DNA from: Alphaproteobacteria bacterium
Lineage (GTDB): Bacteria > Pseudomonadota > Alphaproteobacteria > M2410
Direction of reading: 5' to 3'
DNA: 5,627 bases
Assembly: GCA_021774955.1 (NCBI GenBank)
Contig: JAJFIN010000508.1
Location: 1 to 5,627 of the forward strand
Shown here: piece by piece, positions 1 to 5,408 of the stretch
Numbering within the stretch: position 1 is the stretch's first letter
How the letters are laid out: each line of letters begins with the position of its first letter
Translations under genes and position numbers: made by a program
Notes under the pieces: model-generated
Database searches by the model: none
Seen by the model: only the letters and a program-made list of their open reading frames with translations
Told to the model about the DNA's origin: nothing

Positions 1-195
1 TAGAAACAAAGGTAATGATTCCTGCATGTTACCCTTGGCGCGGTCCAACCGGTTGGCGATGATCGACATATCCGGCGGATTGTCGCGATTGCCTAATATG
101 CCTCGCACATCTAGTTTGTAGCGCGACGTTTCCTGCAAGAATATTTGCACCACAAATAGTCCTAAAACCAAAAGTATAATTGTCGTCAGGGTCAT
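1..195 (-). CDS. MAPEG family membrane protein, N-terminal fragment (cut by window edge)
   Basis: A minus-strand reading frame starts with the ATG complementary to 193-195 and stays open for 65 codons to the window edge, so the C-terminal half is missing. It begins MTLTTIILLVLGLFVVQIFL, a clear first membrane helix (about residues 4-20). Next comes a polar segment with LGNRDNPP (residues 34-41), followed by NRLDRAKGNMQESLPLFL. The pattern 'G-x-R-D-x-PP ... R-x-x-R-A-x-x-N-x-x-E-x-x-P-x-F' is the hallmark loop and start of helix 2 of MAPEG proteins (Membrane-Associated Proteins in Eicosanoid and Glutathione metabolism), which are four-helix inner-membrane proteins of about 130 residues. An in-frame TAA lies two codons upstream of the ATG, and AAGGAA sits about 10 nt upstream as a ribosome binding site, so the start is well fixed. 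The substrate of bacterial MAPEG proteins is generally unknown and no specific reaction should be assigned. The gene points away from the operon and appears unrelated to it. Confidence 0.85.
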   Translation of the reverse strand, partial: MTLTTIILLVLGLFVVQIFLQETSRYKLDVRGILGNRDNPPDMSIIANRLDRAKGNMQESLPLFL

Positions 196-280
196 GAGTT
201 ATGGTTCCTTGAACATGTCATTCTGTCTTAGTAAGGCCTAAAAACAAACGTGAATCAATGGTGTGTGAGCATTGCTGGGC

Positions 281-305
281 ATCAATGGGGTCAGATTCCT
301 TTGAT
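281..305 (+). repeat. Left terminal inverted repeat / quasi-palindrome of the intergenic element
   Basis: This 25-nt end begins ATCAATGGGGTCAGA and pairs with 714-738 in inverted orientation, with a single difference (ATTCC here, ACTCC in the partner). The unit is itself an imperfect palindrome: ATCAA, GG, GTC, GAC-like, CC and TTGAT blocks lie symmetrically around its centre. It could therefore fold into a small hairpin as REP sequences do. Confidence 0.75.
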
Positions 306-367
306 TTTGCGTGCGTTGCCCAGCACTTAACATCTCAACCGATAGAAAATAGCGTCGCCACCCCCCT

Positions 368-447
368 TCGTCACCCCGCGACTTGATCGCGGGGTCCAAC
401 GGCGATGGCATGTCAGATGGATTCCGCGATCAAGTCGCGGAATGACA
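368..447. repeat. Nested double-hairpin palindromic repeat inside the left element
   Basis: There are two adjacent hairpins. The first has CCCCGCGA (374-381), a 5-nt CTTGA loop and TCGCGGGG (387-394). The second has ATTCCGCGA (421-429), a 5-nt TCAAG loop and TCGCGGAAT (435-443). The two halves are also reverse complements of each other overall (GTCAC...GGGGTCCA against TGGATTCC...GAATGAC). CCCC/GGGG in one stem is exchanged for ATTCC/GGAAT in the other, so base pairing is kept although the sequence differs. This is the classic layout of alphaproteobacterial intergenic palindromes. The block of about 110 nt holding it (about 351-462) is absent from the otherwise matching copy after 5399, where only about 8 nt separate the same flanks, so it was gained or lost separately. 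Confidence 0.75.
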
Positions 448-476
448 GAGAGAGTGATGGATACTCCGCATACGTT

Positions 477-529
477 CCGCTTCCCTTCTCAACCACCCGA
501 AGGGCTACCATGGTTGAGAGGGGAAGCGG
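477..529. repeat. Long hairpin within the left element
   Basis: The 19-nt arms CCGCTTCCCTTCTCAACCA (477-495) and TGGTTGAGAGGGGAAGCGG (511-529) pair across a 15-nt loop with one G-T wobble. The same hairpin recurs in the downstream copy at 5491-5543 with different substitutions, so the fold is kept between copies. It has no T-tract, so there is no reason to call it an intrinsic terminator. Confidence 0.7.
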
Positions 530-713
530 CAAGCGCCTCGCCATCCGCGCGAGCGTCATGACGGAGCCCGATCCAGTATCTCGGATCAGTTTTCAACCGC
601 CCGCCCTTCGACACACTCGCTGACGCTCGTTCCTCAGGACGACGTTTCCTTTTGACGTTACATTGGGAGGGCGCGTTCCGCACCCGTCTCGAAGTGTCCA
701 ACTATGCGGGTAT

Positions 714-738
714 ATCAAAGGAGTCTGACCCCATTGAT
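714..738 (-). repeat. Right terminal inverted repeat of the intergenic element
   Basis: This is the reverse complement of 281-305 with one mismatch. It ends the element about 235 bp before the peptidase start codon. The sequence after it turns sharply AT-rich, which supports placing the element boundary here. Confidence 0.75.
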
Positions 739-808
739 TTTCCCATAAAAATTATGGTGTCTAAAACATTAACGCCCTTCTTAAAAATAATTTAATTCCG
801 TTTTTCTC

Positions 809-822
809 TTGATGCAGATCAA
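809..822. promoter_or_regulatory. FNR/FnrL-type operator candidate (TTGAT-N4-ATCAA)
   Basis: TTGATGCAGATCAA matches the FNR consensus TTGAT-N4-ATCAA at all ten defined bases. It is centred at 815.5, about 158 bp upstream of the peptidase start. In alphaproteobacteria such sites are bound by the oxygen-responsive regulators FnrL or FixK. If it acts as a class II activator site (centred near -41.5), transcription would start near 857. A weak -10-like AATCAT lies at 842-847, roughly where this predicts. Caution: the neighbouring repeat ends also carry ATCAATG and CATTGAT blocks, so the site could be a decayed remnant of that repeat. Confidence 0.5.
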
Positions 823-860
823 TGAATTTCTCAAGCCATTGAATCATCTAAGTTTTTCCA

Positions 861-900
861 ATTAACCATATATATCAGTATACAGATATTAACCATATAT
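861..900. promoter_or_regulatory. Direct repeats framing an 18-bp palindrome in the peptidase leader, candidate operator
   Basis: ATTAACCATATAT occurs twice, at 861-873 and 888-900, 27 bp apart start to start. Between them, and overlapping their ends, lies a near-perfect 18-bp palindrome, ATATCAGTATACAGATAT (872-889), with one mismatched pair and a GTATAC core. Paired direct repeats around a palindrome suggest cooperative binding of a dimeric regulator. I do not recognise a named regulator's site. Confidence 0.35.
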
Positions 901-909
901 CTTCATAGG

Positions 910-932
910 TTGTTAAAATACTTAGCTATAGT
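910..932 (+). promoter_or_regulatory. Weak -10-like element (TATAGT) upstream of the peptidase
   Basis: TATAGT at 927-932 lies 41 bp before the start codon in an AT-rich stretch and resembles a sigma-70 -10 box. TTGTTA at 910-915 resembles a -35 box, but the 11-bp gap is too short for a normal pair, and no good -35 lies at 16-18 bp. A promoter belongs somewhere in 740-973; this exact assignment is weak. Confidence 0.2.
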
Positions 933-962
933 TTTATGGAAATTTTATGGGACCGAATGTCC

Positions 963-967
963 GGGAG
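963..967 (+). promoter_or_regulatory. Ribosome binding site of the S8 peptidase gene
   Basis: GGGAG lies 6 nt before the ATG at 974. An in-frame TAA at 968-970 directly precedes that ATG and excludes any longer N-terminus. The in-frame ATG at 947 opens only a 7-codon frame that ends at this TAA. Confidence 0.75.
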
Positions 968-973
968 TAACCT

Positions 974-3919
974 ATGCGTCGCTTTTCCAGCATGACCAGT
1001 GCCTTGGCCCTTGCAGCCTCATTTCTTTCGCCCATTGCAGCCTCGGCAGAGCCGCTCCCTTCTTTGGGTTCCGATGATTCACTGGCCCGGCTGTCTCCCC
1101 ATGCGGGAAACATCGATCCTTTTTACGGTGACATTAATCCGTTCTATGGCGACATTGACCCTTTCTATGGGGACATCAATCCTTTTTACGGCGATATCAA
1201 TCCCTTCTATGGCGATATCTCGCCGTTCTGGGGTGACATTTCACCGTTCTGGGGCGATATCAATCCGTTCTACGGAGACATCGAGGCTTTCTGGGGCGAT
1301 ATCTCGCCGTTCTATGGCGACATTTCGCCTTTCTTTGGCGACATCCAACCGTTCTGGGGCGACATCGGGCCGTTCTGGGGCGATATCAGCGCCGCCTGGG
1401 GCGACCTAGATACATTCTCTACCGAGACGAGTTCTGATTACCAAACCGTTGCCGACATGTTGCAAGATCTGATCGCCAGATCGGAAACTTTCTGGGGGGC
1501 GTCGGTCTTTGATCAAACGGGCAAGTCTTTTTCAGAAGGCTTCGCCGATGCGATTTTGTCAAAATACGGTATCGACCTCACCGACCCGGCGAGCCTAGAA
1601 AATCTTACTGCCGGTCAACGCTCACTGTTCTTCTTGGATTGGTATGACGGGTTGATGAACTTCTCCGGCGCTGATCATGTCGACTATTGGATGTCACTGG
1701 TGAATTGGTCGCCAAGCCTGACCCAAGACCAAGCCAATAACGTCGATGCCACTGTCGGATTGCTGGACGTCAAAATTCCGAACAATGGCACGCTCGGCGA
1801 GAAGGTGAAATTCGTCGGGGGTTATGATTACAGCGTCAATAGCCACGGTATTGCTGTGGCCGGTCTGATCGCCGGGAAACACGATGGCGAAGGCGTCATG
1901 GGCATTGCGCCGGATACCAAATTGCTGAACTACAACCCGTTCGACGATACCGGCACGGCAAGCTGGGATGATGTGACCAAGGGCATTATCAAGCTTGGGG
2001 AGAAACACGCTTCGGTTATCAATATGTCGCTGGGCGTGGCCGGTTGGACACTCCATGACGATTGGAAAGACGTTTTCGGAAATGACAAAGTCGCGGATCT
2101 CGATGAGGTCATCTTTGTCAAAGCCGCAGGCAACGAAGGCACCATTCAGACAGCGGATATTACATGGGACGGTGATGACCCTTATGAGAATCTGATCATT
2201 GTCGGTTCGGTGGGCCCCACGGGTCAGATTTCCTATTTCTCCAATACGCCCGGCGAGGCTTGCATCCTGACGGGCGGGGCCTGCCGTGAAGAGAACAAGC
2301 TTAAATACCGCTTCTTGGTCGCGCCGGGAGAACTGATCCTGACACACGATAACGATGGCAATCTCGCCCGCGTCTCGGGCACGTCCTTTGCCGCCCCGCT
2401 GGTGACCGGTGCGATCACCTTACTGCACGACCGCTGGCCGTGGCTGCAAGAATATGTCGACGAAAGCGTCGACATCATGTTCCAGTCAGCGCGTGATTTA
2501 GGCGATCCCGGCGTCGACGGGACCTATGGCTGGGGTCTTTTGGATGTCGAAGCGTCGCAATCGCCGCTCAGCTTTGACAATCTGCGTTTCTATATGCCGC
2601 AAGATTCTTCAAAGCTTAAATTCAATTCGAAAGACTTCAACTCTTTGTCGAGCGCAAGCCTTAAGGATGCCCTTCTGGCACCGGGCGCACTCGCCCTGTT
2701 CCAAGATCAGGGCGCCTATCTGTTCGCCCTAGAAAGCATCGGTGACACGTTCCGCGACTTTAACATTCCGTTGAGTACGCTGGTCTACGGCCAAACGCTC
2801 TCAACAAAATACAACGACGAGCGCTTCCAGCGCCATCTGTACCAGCGCCTTATCGACTGGTCGACGGGCAGCGGCTTTACCGATTTCCAAGACTATTCTT
2901 CACCGCTGGTGTCGATGAACGATTTCAGCTTTGAAATGACTGCGACCGAGCTGACCACGGACGAAATGTCCGCCGGTCAAGACGAGGTGCCATTTTACTC
3001 AGAATTCTCTGTCCGCCATGAGCGGAGCGGCCTGGCCTTCCAAGTCGGGTCTGGCACGGGCGCCACATCGCTTTATCGCCAAGATGGGTTTGGTTTCAAA
3101 TCGGACTACGACATTGAAACCGGCGGTGTTAATCCGTTGCTCGGCCTTGCCTCCGGCGATGCCTTTGCAGCGGTCTCGCTTGACTTGAAACAAGGCACAT
3201 CTTTGTCGATCGGCTTTACCAGCAATGACGATGACCATCTTGTACAAGACACCAATACCGGGCGCGAAATCAGCGTGCTCGATGGGTTCGACAATTATCA
3301 GGCCGCGGCTTACACGGTCGGTTTCAACCATGTGCTCACTGATAAGCTCACCATTCTGGGTTCCTATGCGCTGTTGGCGGAGGAAACCGGCCTCTTGGGC
3401 TCGCAAGGCAAGGGCGCGCTATCATTGAACGGCGGCGCGATGACTGACAATGTCACATTGGGTGTCACCGCCACGCCAAATAACGACATCACGCTGTCGG
3501 CTTCGGCAACAATCGCGCAGACGCGCAGCACAGAATTTGATAATTCGCTGCTCGGTGTGGCCGAGAGCGGCATCCAAAGCACCGCCTTCGCACTGTCGGG
3601 TTACAAACACGGCGTGTTCGGAAAAGAAGACGGGTTCCGGCTTTCTTTGACGCAACCCTTACACATCGAAAGCGGCGCCATTGAATACACGTCCTTGCAG
3701 GTCATCGACCGGCGGACCGGTGAGCTTGGTGTCGTGACCGAAATCTGGGACCAGAGCCCGTCCGATAGAAAGCTCGTGACCGAGATGCTCTATTCGACAC
3801 CGGTCCTGGCCAGCAACATCGAGCTCAACATCTTTGGTGAAACAAGGTTCAACGATCACGAGAGAGACGACGATAGGGTCGGATGGTCGCTCGGCGTCGG
3901 TCTCGGCGGGAGGTTTTAA
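974..3919 (+). CDS. Exported S8 (subtilisin-family) serine peptidase with N-terminal aromatic heptad repeats and a barrel-like C-terminus
   Basis: This is a 981-residue protein. Residues 1-25 are a Sec signal peptide (MRRF n-region, hydrophobic core, ASA|E cleavage site). Residues 47-144 are fourteen heptads, I-x-P-F-[Y/W]-G-D, with a degenerate echo (TFWGAS) near 172. The S8 domain covers about 255-530. Asp265 lies in VGLLDVKIP, His291 in NSHGIAVAGLIAG, the oxyanion Asn387 in KAAGNEG and Ser471 in SGTSFAAP; INMSLG (349-354) is also typical. The His motif reads HGI rather than the usual HGT. The only two cysteines, Cys430 and Cys437, could form a disulfide. From about 677 to the end, alternating polar and apolar strands (roughly 12-14 by eye) finish with GWSLGVGLGGRF. 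A terminal aromatic residue is the classic outer-membrane barrel signal. The order signal-protease-barrel matches type Va autotransporter proteases such as SphB1 and NalP, so surface display or self-release is likely. The substrate is unknown. The gene is the first of a two-gene operon. Peptidase identity is very sure, the barrel fairly sure. Confidence 0.93.
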   Translation: MRRFSSMTSALALAASFLSPIAASAEPLPSLGSDDSLARLSPHAGNIDPFYGDINPFYGDIDPFYGDINPFYGDINPFYGDISPFWGDISPFWGDINPFYGDIEAFWGDISPFYGDISPFFGDIQPFWGDIGPFWGDISAAWGDLDTFSTETSSDYQTVADMLQDLIARSETFWGASVFDQTGKSFSEGFADAILSKYGIDLTDPASLENLTAGQRSLFFLDWYDGLMNFSGADHVDYWMSLVNWSPSLTQDQANNVDATVGLLDVKIPNNGTLGEKVKFVGGYDYSVNSHGIAVAGLIAGKHDGEGVMGIAPDTKLLNYNPFDDTGTASWDDVTKGIIKLGEKHASVINMSLGVAGWTLHDDWKDVFGNDKVADLDEVIFVKAAGNEGTIQTADITWDGDDPYENLIIVGSVGPTGQISYFSNTPGEACILTGGACREENKLKYRFLVAPGELILTHDNDGNLARVSGTSFAAPLVTGAITLLHDRWPWLQEYVDESVDIMFQSARDLGDPGVDGTYGWGLLDVEASQSPLSFDNLRFYMPQDSSKLKFNSKDFNSLSSASLKDALLAPGALALFQDQGAYLFALESIGDTFRDFNIPLSTLVYGQTLSTKYNDERFQRHLYQRLIDWSTGSGFTDFQDYSSPLVSMNDFSFEMTATELTTDEMSAGQDEVPFYSEFSVRHERSGLAFQVGSGTGATSLYRQDGFGFKSDYDIETGGVNPLLGLASGDAFAAVSLDLKQGTSLSIGFTSNDDDHLVQDTNTGREISVLDGFDNYQAAAYTVGFNHVLTDKLTILGSYALLAEETGLLGSQGKGALSLNGGAMTDNVTLGVTATPNNDITLSASATIAQTRSTEFDNSLLGVAESGIQSTAFALSGYKHGVFGKEDGFRLSLTQPLHIESGAIEYTSLQVIDRRTGELGVVTEIWDQSPSDRKLVTEMLYSTPVLASNIELNIFGETRFNDHERDDDRVGWSLGVGLGGRF
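1112..1405 (+). repeat. Fourteen tandem 21-bp units encoding I-x-P-F-[Y/W/F]-G-D heptads
   Basis: The units encode residues 47-144 of the S8 peptidase with no spacer and no length change: IDPFYGD, INPFYGD, IDPFYGD, INPFYGD twice, ISPFWGD twice, INPFYGD, IEAFWGD, ISPFYGD, ISPFFGD, IQPFWGD, IGPFWGD, ISAAWGD. Ile1, Gly6 and Asp7 are invariant. Phe4 is replaced only in the last unit, Pro3 in the ninth and last. Position 2 varies freely (D, N, S, E, Q, G) and position 5 is always aromatic. Codons differ widely between units (GAC/GAT, TAC/TAT, CCT/CCG/CCC, ATT/ATC), so the array is not a fresh tandem duplication and the amino-acid pattern appears selected. Confidence 0.95.
3908..3913 (+). promoter_or_regulatory. 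Ribosome binding site of the TPR gene, inside the end of the peptidase gene
   Basis: GGGAGG lies 8 nt before the ATG at 3922 and overlaps the last codons of the peptidase (its Gly-Arg-Phe end). It is by far the best Shine-Dalgarno match near any candidate start of the TPR gene, and so decides in favour of 3922 over 3883, 4009 or 4042. Its position implies translational coupling. Confidence 0.75.
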
Positions 3920-3921
3920 TC

Positions 3922-5181
3922 ATGACAAAACTTCCTGACAAGAACCAACACTTGAACGCCGTAAACGGAATATTTGCACCAAAATTCAATCTCGGGACGA
4001 CAACAACAATGGCACACTGCAAAACAAAAACAGGCAATAAGATGATCAAAGCCGGACTCCTTGCCGCAGCACTCCAAATCTCAACACTTGGGATCAGCGT
4101 TCAAGCCACTGCCAATACCGGCAATGACCGGACCCAGGGCGTTATCCAGAACAATTCTGGTGCCACGTTCCAGACCGAAGTTGGATTGGCAAAATCGAGC
4201 ATGATGGCAGATCCGGCGGCCGCGCTCACCCACGCCATTAAAGCTCAGGATTTGACGGTGACACTTGACAGCGTAACTCAAAGAAAAGAGAGCCTGGCGA
4301 CCGCGCTCTGGCTCCAGTCCGAAGCCTTGCTTCGCACCGGCCGCAGTACAGAAAGCTGTCCTCTGCTCGAACGCTCTTTGGTGCTGGTTGCTGACACCGG
4401 CGATGGAACCAAGTTAGTCGGCGACCTTCATCTCGCTCTGGCGCGGGCTTTAAAGAAGACCGGCGATGTCAGTGGCGCCATGGACAACCTGCAAAAAGCC
4501 CATGAGATTTTCGAACAATTGGGAGAAAAGCGTAGCGCGGCCATGGTCCTGTTGACCATCGGATCGATCTACAATGAAGCACAGTCTTACAACAACGCGC
4601 TTGAATTCTTCGCACGGGCAATTGTGGTCTATCCTTCCGATCCGGCGCTGGAATTATCGGCGGCCAACAATTCAGGCAATGCCTATAAGGCGCTTGGAAA
4701 ACATGATCGCGCCCTGGCGCATTTCAAACGCGCGCTGGAAATCAGTGCGGGTATGGATAGCGCAATCCTACAAGGCCGTATCCTGACGAATATGGCATCG
4801 GTCCAAGTTTTACAGAATGATCTCGATGCTGCCGAAGCAAGCACTGGACAGGCTCTGGCTCTGCTCGGCGAGGCGGGCGACAACGATTGGTCCAAGTTTG
4901 TCTGGGGCATTAAGGCCGATATTGCCTTGGCGCAAAACAAACCCTTCCAGGCCGTGGAATACATTGCCCAGACATTCGATGGCAGCAATATCGCCGCAAC
5001 ATCGGTGCCTTTCTTAGAAATGCACCAGATAGCCCAACGGGTCTATCGCCTGGCCGGTCAAGATGCGCTGTCGCTCGATCATCTTAAGTCTTTTGAACGT
5101 CTTGACGGCATGGTCCGAGAAGCCGGCGCTACGATTAGCTTGGCGTTGGACGGCACGAAGTTCAACTTCGCTCGGCACTAA
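3922..5181 (+). CDS. Exported tetratricopeptide-repeat (TPR) protein, operon partner of the S8 peptidase
   Basis: From the ATG at 3922 this is a 419-residue protein starting 2 nt after the peptidase stop. Residues 41-64 (MIKAGLLAAALQ...QATA) look like a signal peptide with cleavage after ATA, but it is preceded by 40 mostly polar, basic residues. The true start is therefore either 3922 with an extended n-region, or 4042, which has only a poor ribosome binding site. From about 127 to 395 the protein is helical repeats of TPR length: about 127-160, 168-200, 205-238, 245-278, 285-318, 327-352 and 366-395. The clearest is SAANNSGNAYKALGKHDRAL followed by AHFKRALEI, with the canonical Gly, Ala and Tyr positions. 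TPR arrays bind other proteins; no catalytic domain is present. The end (FERLDGMVREAG...) recalls the last helix of periplasmic TPR sensor regions that in other proteins precede a membrane helix and GGDEF domain, but the protein stops there. A role in export, folding or control of the peptidase is inferred from the coupling alone. Confidence 0.9.
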   Translation: MTKLPDKNQHLNAVNGIFAPKFNLGTTTTMAHCKTKTGNKMIKAGLLAAALQISTLGISVQATANTGNDRTQGVIQNNSGATFQTEVGLAKSSMMADPAAALTHAIKAQDLTVTLDSVTQRKESLATALWLQSEALLRTGRSTESCPLLERSLVLVADTGDGTKLVGDLHLALARALKKTGDVSGAMDNLQKAHEIFEQLGEKRSAAMVLLTIGSIYNEAQSYNNALEFFARAIVVYPSDPALELSAANNSGNAYKALGKHDRALAHFKRALEISAGMDSAILQGRILTNMASVQVLQNDLDAAEASTGQALALLGEAGDNDWSKFVWGIKADIALAQNKPFQAVEYIAQTFDGSNIAATSVPFLEMHQIAQRVYRLAGQDALSLDHLKSFERLDGMVREAGATISLALDGTKFNFARH

Positions 5182-5201
5182 TTAGACATCGCACTGACTA
5201 A

Positions 5202-5240
5202 CGGCGCGGAGCTTTCAAGCTTCGCGCCGCTTGTCGTTTT
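5202..5240 (+). terminator. Rho-independent terminator of the peptidase-TPR operon
   Basis: CGGCGCGGAGCTT (5202-5214) pairs with AAGCTTCGCGCCG (5217-5229) with a single G-T wobble. The innermost pairs must open to form the loop. The stem is followed by CTTGTCGTTTT, a modest T-tract. It lies 20 nt after the TPR stop codon, as expected for the end of the operon. Confidence 0.8.
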
Positions 5241-5320
5241 GAAGAGGGGTTGGCGGGGACTGTTAGTGGAATTGAATGAGCTTTTCTTCCCATCAATTTT
5301 ATGCCTCCCACTCTCCCGTT

Positions 5321-5362
5321 ACCCTGAGGAGGATGTGCAATATCCGTCTCGAAAGGTCGAGG
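5321..5362 (-). repeat. Degenerate palindromic-repeat fragment, reverse orientation
   Basis: ACCCTGAGGAGG ... GTCTCGAAAGGTCGAGG is, read on the minus strand, CCTTTCGAGAC ... CCTCCTCAGGGT. This matches the outline of the 'CCCTTCGACAC ... TCCTCAGGACG' segment at 604-643 of the left element. The middle parts differ. It looks like an old, independent insertion of the same class of alphaproteobacterial intergenic repeat. Confidence 0.5.
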
Positions 5363-5375
5363 TTTCAATTCAATA

Positions 5376-5408
5376 ATCAATGGTAATCAATGGGGTTAAT
5401 CAATGGGG
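5376..5408 (+). repeat. Tandem partial copies of the element end (ATCAATGG)
   Basis: ATCAATGG starts at 5376, 5386 and 5399, the last two extended to ATCAATGGGG. The third is the true end of the downstream element. A lone ATCAATGG also sits at 254-261, before the left element. Stuttered ends suggest slippage or repeated insertion and excision at the same site. Confidence 0.6.

Larger units (their letters stand above)
281..741. repeat. MITE-like / REP-like intergenic element, complete copy (about 460 bp)
   Basis: The element is bounded by a 25-nt sequence at 281-305 and its reverse complement at 714-738, with 24 of 25 positions matching. Both ends are followed by TTTGATTTT or ATTGATTTT. No transposase or other credible gene lies inside; the short open frames here are repeat sequence. 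The interior is a patchwork of palindromes: a nested repeat at 368-447, a long hairpin at 477-529, a GATCC/GGATC inverted pair at 570-587, and a segment at 604-643 of the 'CCCTTCGACAC...TCCTCAGGACGAC' type seen in many alphaproteobacterial intergenic repeats. A second copy in the same orientation starts at 5399. Two copies within 5.6 kb show that it is a dispersed repeat. The ends resemble, from memory, the sequences flanking REP-associated (IS200/IS605-like, Y1) transposases, so mobilisation in trans is plausible but inferred. Confidence 0.75.

Noticed and set aside
196..280. Promoter for the MAPEG gene (TTGATT-like -35 and TACTAA-like -10 on the minus strand)
   Set aside because: The spacing of about 19 bp and weak -10 match do not support a confident call. 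A promoter must lie near here but cannot be placed.
477..529. Hairpin considered as a transcription terminator
   Set aside because: There is no T-tract on either side, and it is explained as part of a dispersed element present in a second copy at 5491-5543.
405..701. Open frames on both strands inside the left intergenic element (405-623 plus, 489-701 minus)
   Set aside because: They consist of palindromic repeat sequence, have no convincing ribosome binding sites and give low-complexity products unlike any family. The matching region of the second element copy carries indels that would break them.
947..970. Seven-codon leader frame (MGPNVRE) ending 3 nt before the peptidase ATG
   Set aside because: It is too short and too weakly supported to call. 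It shows no run of regulatory codons and no attenuator-like hairpin follows it.
999..1409. 136-codon frame overlapping the heptad array in another frame
   Set aside because: Its apparent repeats are only the 21-bp periodicity of the real gene read out of frame. The signal peptide, S8 motifs and barrel all lie in the 974 frame.
1694..2347. 217-codon minus-strand frame opposite the S8 catalytic domain
   Set aside because: It is antisense to the conserved catalytic motifs, shows no recognisable domain or ribosome binding site, and is a typical shadow of a GC-biased third codon position.
3883..3921. Upstream start at 3883 for the TPR gene
   Set aside because: It would add 13 basic residues overlapping the peptidase's end and has no Shine-Dalgarno sequence. 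The ATG at 3922 has GGGAGG at ideal spacing.
5198..5380. 60-codon minus-strand frame after the operon
   Set aside because: It overlaps the terminator hairpin and a degenerate repeat, lacks a ribosome binding site and resembles nothing known.
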